Positions 26,321 through 35,226 of a stretch of DNA of 64,000 nt are shown piece after piece (the first letter of the stretch is position 1; each line of letters opens with the position of its first letter). Origin of the DNA: CAVPMW01 sp963706515 (GTDB lineage: Bacteria; Chloroflexota; Anaerolineae; Anaerolineales; UBA4823); assembly GCA_963706515.1 (NCBI GenBank), contig CAVPMW010000006.1, positions 186,001-250,000 on the forward strand, written 5' to 3'. Position numbers and translations under genes: made by a program. A model generated the notes under the pieces. It was not told the origin of the DNA and did not search any database. It saw only the letters and a list, made by a program, of their open reading frames with translations.

Positions 26321-27488
26321 ATGCAGGTCTTGACTGTCGATATCGGTACCGGAACGCAAGATATCTTTCTTTACGACTCCCGGCTTGATCTTGAAAACGG
26401 CTACAAGCTGGTCCTCCCTTCGCCTACCATGATCATCCACCGCAGGCTGCGCGAGGCTACCCGCCGGCGTGAGGCTGTTCTGCTGAGCGGAGTGACCATG
26501 GGCGGGGGTCCCAGCGCCTGGGCTGCCGAGGACCACGTCCGCGCCGGATTGGCCCTCTATGCTACCCCGGATGCGGCGCGCTCCTTCAATGACGACCTGA
26601 CCGCCGTCGAGGCGATGGGGGTGCGCGTGGTCAGCGACGATGAAGCCGCGCACCTGCCGCAAAATGTAAAGCGCTTGTGGCTGCGCGATTTCGATTACGG
26701 CACGATCCGCCGGGCGCTGGAGCTGTTCTCTACGCCCCTGGATGACCTGGCGGCAGTTGCCGTGGCGGTGTTCGATCACGGCAATGCTCCACCGGATGTC
26801 TCCGACCGCAAATTTCGCTTCGATTACCTCGACGAGCGCATCCGCTCGGACAACCGGTTGAGCGCCTTCGCCTACCTCGACAGCCAGGTCCCCACCAGTA
26901 TGACCCGGCTGCAGGCGGTGGTGGGCAGCGCCCGCCAGGACCCGCCGACTTTACCTGACAAGGTACCCCTGATCATAATGGATACAGCGCCAGCAGCGGT
27001 GCTGGGAGCGACCTACGACCTGCGGGTTGCCTCCCGCAGTCGCAATCTGATTGCCAATGTGGGCAACTTTCACACCCTGGCTTTCCGCCTGGGACCAGGC
27101 GGGATCGAAGGCGTATTCGAGCACCACACCGGGCTGATCGACCTGCCCCGCCTGGAGGCGCTGCTCTCAGCTTTAGCTTCCGGACGCCTGACCAACGCCG
27201 AGGTGTTTCGGGGACCAGGGGCACGGAGCACTGATCTATGACCCGCAGCCGCTGTCCCTGGAAGAGGGCGGTTTCGGAGTGGCGGTCACCGGGCCGCGCC
27301 GCAGGCTGATGGCGGAATCCAGCCTGCGCCCATACTATGCTGTTCCCTTCGGGGATATGATGATCGCCGGCTGCATCGGCCTGCTCAGCGCTACCGCCGA
27401 CCTGCTGCCCAATCTGGCTGAGCCGATCCATGCCTCATTATTCGGGAAAGCCGCCAGCGCACAGGCACCCTGGGATATCTACCGTTGA
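26321..27488 (+). CDS. DUF1786 family protein (one frameshift)
   Basis: Member of DUF1786, sometimes annotated as pyruvate formate-lyase activating enzyme-like. The N-terminus (MQVLTVDIGTGTQDIFLYD) is an ASKHA-type phosphate-binding loop, suggesting an actin/Hsp70/sugar-kinase fold. Later NVGNFHTLAFRL and GHGALIYDP look like further nucleotide-site loops. The frame breaks at about 27,210-27,220 and continues as DQGHGALIYDPQPLSLEEGGFG. Restored length is about 389 residues. ATG 26321 is preferred: homology starts there, while the upstream in-frame start overlaps polX. No biochemical role is known for the family. Confidence 0.8.
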
Positions 27489-27524
27489 AAAGCCAGCCGG
27501 GCGCGCTCTGCCTGGAAAGATACA

Positions 27525-28367
27525 TTACCCCTGGTCGGCCGGGATGGTTTTAATGCGGATCTCGACCGGAGCTACCGAGCGGTGGAGCGGGGCAGAGAGC
27601 AGCCTGGCGAACATGCCCAGCGGGCTGGTGAGGCTGACCAGCAGCCCGGTCTTGCCGTCCGTAGCTGCTGAGGCCAGCCAGACGGCCTTTTGAGCAGGGA
27701 CTTCCGCTGGCCTGGCGAGCAGGCGCACTACCGCCGGGAAGCGCTCCAGGCGCTCCTGCGAGCCTTCCACCACCTCCACATTCGTTAATAGATCGGTCAG
27801 CACCATACCGGGATTGAAAGCGAACACGCCTACGCCGCTGCCTTGGGTTTCGTCCGCCAGCGCCAGGGTGAAGGAGCGCACCCAGGCTTTGCTGGAGGCG
27901 TAGGCATTCTGGTAAGGGACTGGATTGCGGAAGCCGTGACCCAGTAAGTTGATCAGCTTGCCGGAGCGCTGGGGCAGGAAATGTTTGAGTGCGACGCGCG
28001 CCCCGTAATAGACGCCCAGGATGTTGGTCTGGACGACCTGGTTGAAAGCCTGCGGGCTGATCTCCAGGGTCGGACCATAGGGACCTGCCGTGCCGGCGTT
28101 GTTCACCCAAATGTCGATCCGCCCGAACGCCTGAACAGCCAGCTCTGCCAGGGCTTCCACTTCTTCCAGCCTGCCCACGTCCACTGCCTTTCCGCGGGCG
28201 TCAGCCCCGTGGTCAGCCAGATCACGGACTGCCTGATCGACGGCTTCAGCCGAGCGGGAAGCTACCACCACGGCTGCTCCCTCGGCGGCGTAAGCCTGGG
28301 CGATCGCCAGCCCCAGCCCGCGCGTCCCGCCGGTGATCACGGCGACTTTATCTTGTAAGTTGCCCAT
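27525..28367 (-). CDS. Short-chain dehydrogenase/reductase, 2
   Basis: SDR of 280 residues. VITGGTRGLGLAIA (cofactor loop), VNNAGTAGP, YASSK (Tyr-x3-Lys; Tyr in NAYASSK) and FNPGMVLTD are present. The catalytic Ser position lies in INLLGHGFRNP, where Ser seems absent (LLGHG instead of the usual SS.G), so the substrate class or activity may differ from classical SDRs. The C-terminus extends beyond the fold with ARLLSAPLHRSVAPVEIRIK. ATG 28367 matches the family start better than 28379. Convergent with the DUF1786 gene. Confidence 0.85.
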   Translation of the reverse strand: MGNLQDKVAVITGGTRGLGLAIAQAYAAEGAAVVVASRSAEAVDQAVRDLADHGADARGKAVDVGRLEEVEALAELAVQAFGRIDIWVNNAGTAGPYGPTLEISPQAFNQVVQTNILGVYYGARVALKHFLPQRSGKLINLLGHGFRNPVPYQNAYASSKAWVRSFTLALADETQGSGVGVFAFNPGMVLTDLLTNVEVVEGSQERLERFPAVVRLLARPAEVPAQKAVWLASAATDGKTGLLVSLTSPLGMFARLLSAPLHRSVAPVEIRIKTIPADQG

Positions 28368-28454
28368 GCTGCCTCTCAATAGTTGCCTGACAGATAACTG
28401 GCGAAATCATTATGGTCAGATAATTTCTGTAAGTCAATAATATTTAAAATGGAA

Positions 28455-28483
28455 CCACAGATCAACACAGATGTACACGGATA
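28455..28483 (+). repeat. Left arm of inverted repeat around the GxxExxY gene
   Basis: CCACAGATCAACACAGAT (28,455-28,472), continuing into GTACACGGAT. The exact 18-bp reverse complement lies at 28,864-28,881, and the similarity continues imperfectly to 28,854, so the gene between sits in an inverted-repeat cassette. Confidence 0.85.
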
Positions 28484-28489
28484 TATTTT

Positions 28490-28885
28490 TTAATTAGCAA
28501 ATCTCTTAACCTCCACTCGGCGGGCTCCAAAGTTTATCAACAAGCAGAGCCGCAGCTGGGTGGCTTTCAGATAATTCAAGCATTGGGCGTAATGGGATTC
28601 ATCAAGATTTTTGACGACCTTTAATTCAACCAGCACACAACCCTCGACCAACAGGTCGCTAATAAACTCGCCAACCAGGACGCCGTCATACAAGACCTGG
28701 ATAGGGTGCTGCTGGACAACATTCAAACCAGACTTTCTCAGTTCATAAACAAGGGCATTCTCGTACACCTTTTCAAAAAATCCAGACCCCAATGTGTTTC
28801 CAACTTTATAGGCACATCCGATGATTTTTTCTGTAATTGGGTTAAGTTCTACCATCTGTGAAAATCTGTGTTGATCTGTGGTCAT
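28490..28885 (-). CDS. GxxExxY family protein
   Basis: Small conserved family of unknown function with a restriction-endonuclease-like look. The naming motif is present as GSGFFEKVYENAL (G-x3-E-x2-Y variant), with later FISDLLVEGCVLVELKVVKN (acidic/ELK residues typical of PD-(D/E)xK folds) and FGARRVEVKRF at the end. The ORF begins MTTDQHRFSQ, a peptide encoded by the inverted-repeat arm itself; the conserved protein starts at MVELNPITEKII, so an internal ATG at 28855 may be the true start. The repeat cassette suggests a mobile unit. Confidence 0.85.
   Translation of the reverse strand: MTTDQHRFSQMVELNPITEKIIGCAYKVGNTLGSGFFEKVYENALVYELRKSGLNVVQQHPIQVLYDGVLVGEFISDLLVEGCVLVELKVVKNLDESHYAQCLNYLKATQLRLCLLINFGARRVEVKRFAN
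28854..28881 (-). repeat. Right arm of inverted repeat around the GxxExxY gene
   Basis: Reverse complement of the 28,455 arm (18 of 18 matching over 28,864-28,881). It overlaps the 5' end of the GxxExxY reading frame. Confidence 0.85.
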
Positions 28886-29097
28886 ATTTTTTCCTTCATG
28901 TAAATAGAATCCCCATTATCATGTTCACTTACAGGAATGGTTATTCTCATCTCGAGACCATTCCACTCTTTGCGAGAATCATTACAAGGTGTATTGCTAC
29001 ACAGTTTACTCCAAAATTTCGCATGACATGGTTAACCAATTTTTTCCATCTATCTGCATCATGTAATACATTCTTCACAATTTGGATGACCCCGCTC

Positions 29098-29106
29098 TGA
29101 TATAAT
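29098..29106 (+). promoter_or_regulatory. Extended -10 promoter (sulfite-oxidase-like gene)
   Basis: TGATATAAT (extended -10) lies 22 nt before ATG 29129; AAGGAG at 29,115-29,120 is the RBS. Confidence 0.6.
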
Positions 29107-29128
29107 CTGCTCGCAAGGAGATAAAACG

Positions 29129-29767
29129 ATGTTCGACAGCATATTCCACCGGCGCGAGGACGAGAAGCGCTTCGCCGAAGAAGGGCGCCTGCCTCCGGGG
29201 CAGTCCGTCACCCAGAAGTTTCCCGTGCTGCACTACGGCCCGGTGCCGCGCTTCAACCCGGCAACGTGGGACCTGCGCATGTGGGGCGAGGTGGAGCAGG
29301 AAGTCCATTGGACCTGGGATGAGTTCAATAAATTACCGCGCTCCCGGCTTAAGATGGATATCCACTGCGTCACGCGCTGGAGCAAGTTCGATACTGAGTG
29401 GGAGGGCGTCTCGGTGCGCACGCTGGTCGATCAGGGGCTGGTCAAGCTGAAGCCCAGCGCGAAATTTGTCATGCAGCACGCCGAGTACGGCTTTACCGTC
29501 AACCTGTCGCTGGAGGTGGTGCTGGGGGATAACTTCCTGATGGCCACCCACTTCAACGGCGAGCCGATCAGCCCGGACCACGGCTACCCGCTGCGCGGCG
29601 TGGTAGGCTTTATCCCCGGGCGCGAAGATTTGGTGACGCCTTATTTCTGGAAGGGCGCCAAGTGGCTGCGCGGTCTGGAGTTCATGGCGCGCGACCGCAG
29701 GGGATTCTGGGAGCAAGCCGGCTACCACAACGAAGCCGACGTGTGGAAAGAGGAACGTTTCTGGTAA
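29129..29767 (+). CDS. Sulfite oxidase-like molybdopterin oxidoreductase
   Basis: YuiH-type soluble member of the sulfite oxidase family, 212 residues, with only the molybdopterin domain. The molybdenum-coordinating Cys lies in DIHCVTRWSKFDTEWEGV, the family's best-conserved stretch; PGQSVTQKFPVLHYGPVP precedes it and DHGYPLRGVVGFIPG follows. There is no signal peptide, so it is cytosolic. The substrate is unknown for this subgroup. A good RBS (AAGGAG) and an extended -10 precede it; a small membrane protein follows 18 nt downstream. Confidence 0.92.
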   Translation: MFDSIFHRREDEKRFAEEGRLPPGQSVTQKFPVLHYGPVPRFNPATWDLRMWGEVEQEVHWTWDEFNKLPRSRLKMDIHCVTRWSKFDTEWEGVSVRTLVDQGLVKLKPSAKFVMQHAEYGFTVNLSLEVVLGDNFLMATHFNGEPISPDHGYPLRGVVGFIPGREDLVTPYFWKGAKWLRGLEFMARDRRGFWEQAGYHNEADVWKEERFW

Positions 29768-29785
29768 GCAGCTGAGCAGAGCGGC

Positions 29786-30103
29786 GTGATCGATTGGTAC
29801 GGTGTGGCAGTGAACGGGCTGTGGATCATGGGGTGCGCCCTGGCGCTGGGCACGTTGAGCTACGCCAGCTGGCAGGCCTCGCTGAGCCAGCAGAAGCTGC
29901 GCACCCGGCTCGAATCCACCGGCGAGCAGGTCTCACTCTTATTGGCTGCTTTCCTGGTGTGCGCCGGGCTGTTTGGGACGGCTGAGAGCCTGATCGCCCG
30001 TCTGCTGTGGGCGGTTTTAGCGCTGGCAGCCCTCGCCCAGCTTGGCTGGGAGCTGCTGCGCAGCAAACGCAGCCCCGGAGAGCAGGGTAGAGACCGGACA
30101 TAA
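29786..30103 (+). CDS. Small membrane protein of unknown function
   Basis: 105-residue protein starting at GTG 29786. Three hydrophobic segments are visible: about residues 8-28 (VNGLWIMGCALALGTLSYASW), 48-65 (VSLLLAAFLVCAGLFGTA) and 70-88 (RLLWAVLALAALAQLGWEL); the tail is basic. I recognise no family. It follows the sulfite-oxidase-like gene by 18 nt and might be its membrane partner (inference only). Confidence 0.6.
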   Translation: MIDWYGVAVNGLWIMGCALALGTLSYASWQASLSQQKLRTRLESTGEQVSLLLAAFLVCAGLFGTAESLIARLLWAVLALAALAQLGWELLRSKRSPGEQGRDRT

Positions 30104-30111
30104 GGCATTAG

Positions 30112-30213
30112 TCACTCAGAATTAATCTATCAGAGCTATCCAGAAATCCATTTTTCCGAATTTTCTCCATAAGCCGCCGCAGGTGGCTGAAAAGGGAAAA
30201 TTCGGGATGTGTC
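30112..30213. repeat. Short copy of the multi-hairpin repeat (type B)
   Basis: Shares the left flank (GAATTAATCT core) and right flank (CCATTTTTCCGAATTxTC and TTCGGGxTGTGT) with the element at 19,386, but lacks its internal long stem. Arms CCGAATTTTCTCC (30,156-30,168) and GGGAAAATTCGG (30,194-30,205) pair around a small AGCCGCC/GGTGGCT hairpin. It fills the gap between the small membrane protein and the convergent rnz gene and may end transcription of both. Confidence 0.5.
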
Positions 30214-31174
30214 ACGCTTGATCATTATCTGCGGCTTTCAGGGGGATTTTGCTGGTCTCGCCGCGCTTGATCTGGAAGGCATCGAAATCGCGCGCGACCA
30301 CCGTGTCGGGGAATATCTGGCGGGCTTCGGCGAGCACATCGCGCTCGCGGTAGCGCCGGGAGAGGTGGGTGAGGATAAGCTGGCGCACGCCGGCCTGTAC
30401 CGCCAGCTCGGCTGCCATGCGGGCAGTGAGATGGGCGAAATCTGCGGCCATCTGGGCTTCTTCGTCCAGGTAAGTGGCCTCGATCACCAGCGCATCGGCA
30501 TCCCGGCAGAAGGGCAGCAGGTCGCTGGTGCGCCCGGCGTCGCCCACGTGCACCAGGCGCGTGCCGGGTCGCTCTGCTCCCAGCACCTGCTCGGGAGCAA
30601 TGCTGCGCCCGTCGGGCAGGCTGACCACCCGACCAGCGACCAGGGCGCGGCGCCAGGGACCGGGCGGGATCTCCAGGGCAGCAGCTTTCTCGGGTAAGAA
30701 GGGGCGCCGCGGGTGCTCGTCGAACAAAAAGCCGAAGCAGTCCGGGCCGCGGTGGTAGACCGGGAAGGCCGTGATGGCAAAGTCATCCCCGCTGAAGATG
30801 ACCCCTTCTTTGATCTCGACCAGACTGATTTCCATAGGCGGGCGTGCGCCGCGCAACACCACCCCAAAGAGCAGGTCGTGGATGCGCTCGAGAGCCCAGC
30901 CTCCGGCATAGATCTCCAGCGCGTCGATCGTCTCCCAGCGTGAGAAAGTGGAAAGCAGCCCCGCCAGCCCCAGGATGTGGTCCAGATGACCGTGGGTGAT
31001 CAGGATGCGGTTCAGGCGTTTGAAACCCAGGCCAGAGGGCATGATCTGGCGCTGGGTACCCTCGCCGCAATCCACCAGGAAGCGGTACTCGTCGTGCATT
31101 ATCACCTGGGCGGAGAGCCCGCGGTGCACGGAGGGGGCGGAAGCGGAGGTGCCGAGGAAGACAATCTCAAACAA
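30212..31174 (-). CDS. rnz: Ribonuclease Z
   Basis: tRNA 3' endonuclease of the metallo-beta-lactamase fold. It has 320 residues from the TTG start at 31174 (FEIVFLGTSASAPS is the usual beginning); a longer in-frame extension to 31273 lacks similarity and runs through an inverted repeat. Motifs: FLVDCGEGTQRQ, HGHLDHILGL (metal ligands), the flexible-arm region (about 130-200), VHVGDAGRT and LTHLSRRY. It has no close operon partner. Confidence 0.92.
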   Translation of the reverse strand: MFEIVFLGTSASAPSVHRGLSAQVIMHDEYRFLVDCGEGTQRQIMPSGLGFKRLNRILITHGHLDHILGLAGLLSTFSRWETIDALEIYAGGWALERIHDLLFGVVLRGARPPMEISLVEIKEGVIFSGDDFAITAFPVYHRGPDCFGFLFDEHPRRPFLPEKAAALEIPPGPWRRALVAGRVVSLPDGRSIAPEQVLGAERPGTRLVHVGDAGRTSDLLPFCRDADALVIEATYLDEEAQMAADFAHLTARMAAELAVQAGVRQLILTHLSRRYRERDVLAEARQIFPDTVVARDFDAFQIKRGETSKIPLKAADNDQA

Positions 31175-31212
31175 GGGAGGCAGCTTTCTTACACAAATCG
31201 GGGGTTTTAGTT

Positions 31213-31264
31213 GTGATTGGCCGAAAATTATTTTACCAAATCGGTTTTTAGAACGGCCAATCAC
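31213..31264. repeat. Inverted repeat 1 upstream of rnz/ftsK
   Basis: GTGATTGGCCG (31,213-31,223) and CGGCCAATCAC (31,254-31,264) pair perfectly over 11 bp around a 30-nt AT-rich loop. GGCCGAAAAT is shared with the type A element at 24,339. Confidence 0.7.
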
Positions 31265-31268
31265 TAAG

Positions 31269-31322
31269 AGCAAACCGCTAATCAGAGATCCTTTGAATTT
31301 AGAATACTTATAGCGGTTTGCT
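31269..31322. repeat. Inverted repeat 2 upstream of ftsK
   Basis: AGCAAACCGCTA (31,269-31,280) and TAGCGGTTTGCT (31,311-31,322), 12 bp perfect, 30-nt loop. It directly follows inverted repeat 1. No ORF lies in 31,175-31,474. Confidence 0.7.
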
Positions 31323-31424
31323 ATTGTACCTCATCTTGAGCGGGAGATTCCTGCACTGGCACGCAGATTGCACTCCCCTTATAGTCTGGGCGGCCTGAAG
31401 ACTCGCCTGGCAGATCATGTGTGC

Positions 31425-31462
31425 TATAATCCTCGACGGCAGCGCACGCTTTTCAAGCGTGC
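31425..31462 (+). promoter_or_regulatory. ftsK -10 box and 5' leader hairpin
   Basis: TATAAT (31,425-31,430, preceded by TGTGC) is followed by a perfect 8-bp hairpin GCACGCTT/AAGCGTGC (31,444-31,462) in the presumed 5' leader, 12 nt before the ftsK ATG. The -35 is weak. Confidence 0.45.
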
Positions 31463-31474
31463 ACTTATCCACAG

Positions 31475-33971
31475 ATGGCTATCAAGAAGACTTCCAAGAG
31501 TAAAAGCCAGCCGAAAGTACCTTCCTCGCCGCCTGCAAAGGGAAAGGGAAGCCCCACAGCCTCGCGCGGCATGGGGAGCTCCAGAACGGCGAGAGGCATT
31601 GCCCGCTCTGCCCGCCCTGGTCCGCTGACCCGCGCCTCCATCTGGCTGCGCGGCTTGCGCGGGGGCAGTAAGGCCGGGGGCAATAAAGCGTCTCGCTCTA
31701 AAATCGGCGGCTCTGCCAGCGCCGGACGCTCCGCCAGTGCGCCGCCTGCCAAGGGCAAGCCTGCGCCCCCTCCGGCGCGCAGCGGACTTTCGCTCGATCG
31801 CAAGCTGGATATCATCGGCATCGTCCTGGTGGTCATCGGCCTGCTGACCCTGCTCAGCCTGGTCTCGCAGAGGAACAGCATCTGGACGGGGGGCTGGGTG
31901 CGCTTGCTCGGACGGGTCTTCGGTCTGGGGATGTACCTGTTCCCCCTGGCTCTGCTGGCAGGGGGCGGCTGGCTGGTGCTGCGCAACTTCGAGCGGGTGC
32001 CGCGTCTGGCGGCAGAGCGGGTCATCGGCATCCTGCTGCTGTTCACCAACCTGTTGGCCTGGCTGCACCTGGGGATGGCAACCTATACTCGCCTCCAGGT
32101 TTTCGATCTGGCTCAGGCCGGCCGCGGCGGGGGATATCTGGGCGCGGCGGTGATAGGCGGTCTGGAAGCAGGGCTGGGGCTGGCAGGCGCAGTCACAGTG
32201 CTGCTCGGCTGGCTGCTGATCGGCCTGGCGCTGACCCTGGACGTCTCGGTGCTGGACCTGTTCGGCTGGATCCCGCCGCTCATCCAGCGCCTGCAAGACG
32301 GCGTGATCGAGAGGGTCGAAGCGCGCCGCGAGGGCAGTCTGCCAGCCAGACCCGCGGGCGACCTGTCCGTGGACGGCAGCTACTACACGCGAGAAGCCCC
32401 CAGCTCGCCGGAGGCTGGCGGCTTGCAGCCGGGGGGCATGCAGCCCATGCCGGCGATGCGAACTTTGCCTGAAGGGCCGGCTTATATCCTGCCCGCGATT
32501 GCTGACATTCTTGAGCCCGGTGCGGAGGTCGATTTCGATGATGAGATCGACCGCAGCCGGGCGCGCGTGATCGAAGAGACCCTGGCCTCCTTTGGAGCGC
32601 CAGCCCACGTGGTGGAGATCAACCGCGGTCCGACCATTACCCAGTTCGGGGTCGAGCCGGATTTTGTCGAGGCGCGCGGCGGGCAGAAGGTGCGGGTGCG
32701 CGTCGGCAAGATCGCCTCTCTGGTGGACGACCTGGCGCTGGCGCTCTCTGCCCGCACGATCCGCATCCAGGCGCCGGTCCCCGGCAAAAGCTTTGTAGGT
32801 ATCGAAGTGCCGAACGACGAAATCGCCCTGGTGGCGCTGCGGGACGTAATGGAAAGCGAAGCCTTCAAGCGGCTGCGCTCCCCACTGCGGTTTGCCCTGG
32901 GTCAAAACGTGGCTGGAAACGCCGTGGCTGCCGACCTGGCAGCCATGCCCCACCTGCTGGTTGCGGGGGCTACAGGCTCCGGGAAATCGGTGTGTGTAAA
33001 CGCTTTGATCTGCGACCTGCTGTTGAACAATACCCCCGACGACCTGCGCCTGATCATGGTGGACCCCAAGCGGGTCGAATTGACCGGTTATAACGGCATC
33101 CCACACCTGCTGGCTCCGGTGGTGGTGGAGATGGAGCGGGTGGTGGGAGCGCTGGGGTGGATCATCCGCGAGATGGACCTGCGCTACCGCAAGCTGGCTG
33201 AGGCGGGCTGCCGCAACATCCAGGATTACAACACCAAGATGCCCGGACGCGGCGTTAAAAAGCTGCCCTTACCTGGTGATGATTATCGACGAGCTGGCTG
33301 ACCTGATGCTGCTCGCCCCGGATGAGACCGAGCGCAGCATCACCCGGCTGGCACAGCTGGCGCGTGCCACCGGCATCCATCTGGTGATCGCTACCCAGCG
33401 CCCGTCGGTGGACGTTGTGACCGGGCTGATCAAAGCCAACTTCCCGGCGCGCATCGCCTTTGCGGTGGCCTCGGGCGTAGACAGCCGGGTCATCCTGGAC
33501 CAGCCCGGCGCGGAACGCCTGCTCGGGCGCGGCGATATGCTCTTCCAGGCTCCCGACGCGCCGGCGCCGGTAAGGCTCCAAGGGGTGTTCGTCTCCGATG
33601 CTGAGATCCACAACCTGGTCAGCTACTGGCAGCAGTTCTCCGGTCCGGGAGCCAGCCCGGGGATTGCCGCTGAAGGAATCGTCGACGCCCGTCTGCCCGG
33701 CATACCGCTCAAGCAAATGGCCATGTGGGATGACGAGCAGGGTGAGACGGAAGAAGACCCGATGATGCCCGAAGCCATAGACCTGATCCGCCGGGAGGGG
33801 AGAGCCTCGGTCTCGATGCTGCAGCGCCGTCTGCGCATCGGCTACACCCGCTCCGCGCGCCTCATCGAGGAGATCGAAGCGCGCGGCATCATTGGCCCTC
33901 CAGAGCCCGGCTCAGGTGTGCGCGCCGTGCTGGATTATGGCCCGGCAGCTCCGCCCGCAAACGAATCCTGA
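31475..33971 (+). CDS. ftsK: DNA translocase FtsK/SpoIIIE (one frameshift)
   Basis: Septal DNA pump for chromosome segregation, about 832 residues when repaired. The first ~105 residues are basic, Ser/Pro/Gly-rich and disordered. Four transmembrane helices follow (about 108-260). The motor domain has GATGSGKSVCVNALI (Walker A), MVDPKRVELTGYNGIPHLL, MIIDELADLM (Walker B) and ATQRPSVDVVTG. The C-terminal gamma winged helix (EAIDLIRREGRASVSMLQRRLRIGYTRSARLI, split as EAIDLI/ASVSMLQ/YTRSARLI) reads KOPS-like DNA. The frame breaks near 33,262, where one surplus base interrupts KLPYLVMIID. Confidence 0.94.
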
Positions 33972-33977
33972 TTCCGC

Positions 33978-35198
33978 ATGGGTATCCGCCCACTACTTCC
34001 CCGCCTGGCAGTATTCCTGGCGCTGCTGGGGCTGGCTGCCTGCCAGCCGAAGCTCCCTGCAGTTGCCGGCGCGCTTCCTACTCTCCAGGCGAGCCTCCCT
34101 GCGGCTGATACTCCTCCGCTCGCGACAGCCAGCGCGTTGCCTTCGCCTGCGCGATCTGTACCAAATTCGGCCTCGCCTTCAGCGACCGCTACCCTGCAGC
34201 CGCCGGCTACAATCCAGCCCTCGGCTACAGTACAGCCCTCGGCTGTTCTGAAGCCGACGGCTACCCCTCCGGGCACCACCACGCTGCTTTTCACCGGAGT
34301 GATCGTCCCGGCGCGCTGCGTACAAGCGGCGATTGACGAGCGCAAAGACCCGAATTTCCCCTACACGGAAGTGCGCGAGATGATCAGCAGTGCTGACCTG
34401 GCAGTCGGCACGCTGAATGCCACCATCAGCGACTACCCGCCGCACACCGGCTGTAAGCGCACTTACGTGCTGGTGGGCAGCGCTGAGAATGCGGATGCCC
34501 TGGCGCATGCTGGTTTTGACGTGATCAGCGTGGCGACCAACCACATTAAGAACTGTGGCCTGGCAAACTGCGGCGAGCGAGCATTCCTGGATACGCTGGA
34601 TAACCTGCGCCGGGTGAATATCCTGCCGGTAGGGGCGGGAATGAATTTAGCGGATGCCTCCCAACCGGTGGTGGTCACCCTTAATGGGGTGCGCTTCGGG
34701 ATCGTTTCGCTGGGGCAGATCGAGCCCATGGTCTTTGCCAGTGACGAGGAACCCGGCATTGCCGTCCTGACCGAGGACAGCCTGCGGGCTGCCATCGCCG
34801 CGGCGCGGCAGGTCGCCGACGTGGTCATTGCCATGCCACACTGGGGACCGGAGGACGCCTCAGTGCCGGGCTATCTCCAGCGCCGGCTCGCCCGGGTAGC
34901 CGTAGAGGCAGGCGCGGACCTGGTTGTTGGCAACCATACCCACGTTGCCCAGGGATACCAGGAAATTGACGGGATCCCCGTGTTCTACGGGCTGGGCAAC
35001 TTCGTCTTCGACCAGACCTGGGGCGAGGACCACATGCAGGGGGTCATCCTGAAAGTGACCTTCGCGGGCAAGCGACTGCAAGGCTATGAGCTCATCCCTA
35101 CTCACGTGGATGGGGACGGCACAGTGCACATCGCCGGGCCGCAAGAGGCAGCAGAGGTTCTGAAGCGCATCCAGACCGCCAGCGCGGGTTTAAAGTAA
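33978..35198 (+). CDS. CapA-family lipoprotein (PGA-capsule synthesis-like)
   Basis: Metallophosphatase-fold protein related to CapA/PgsA of poly-gamma-glutamate synthesis, 406 residues. Lipobox LAAC at residues about 19-22; then an ~80-residue Pro/Ser/Thr/Ala linker with repeats of QPSAT. The catalytic domain starts TTLLFTGVIVPARCV (usual FxGDxM; Asp replaced by Val, so one metal ligand is missing), then LNATIS, VATNHIKNCG, PHWGPED, VGNHTHVAQGYQEIDG and YGLGNFVFDQ. The missing first Asp makes activity uncertain. It follows ftsK by 6 nt. Confidence 0.88.
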   Translation: MGIRPLLPRLAVFLALLGLAACQPKLPAVAGALPTLQASLPAADTPPLATASALPSPARSVPNSASPSATATLQPPATIQPSATVQPSAVLKPTATPPGTTTLLFTGVIVPARCVQAAIDERKDPNFPYTEVREMISSADLAVGTLNATISDYPPHTGCKRTYVLVGSAENADALAHAGFDVISVATNHIKNCGLANCGERAFLDTLDNLRRVNILPVGAGMNLADASQPVVVTLNGVRFGIVSLGQIEPMVFASDEEPGIAVLTEDSLRAAIAAARQVADVVIAMPHWGPEDASVPGYLQRRLARVAVEAGADLVVGNHTHVAQGYQEIDGIPVFYGLGNFVFDQTWGEDHMQGVILKVTFAGKRLQGYELIPTHVDGDGTVHIAGPQEAAEVLKRIQTASAGLK

Positions 35199-35226
35199 GC
35201 TCAGAAACTCCCCTGCCCTGCCGGGT

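Noticed and set aside
31424..33106. A 560-residue minus-strand open frame opposite ftsK
   Set aside because: His/Gln/Arg-rich antisense shadow of a real, conserved gene.
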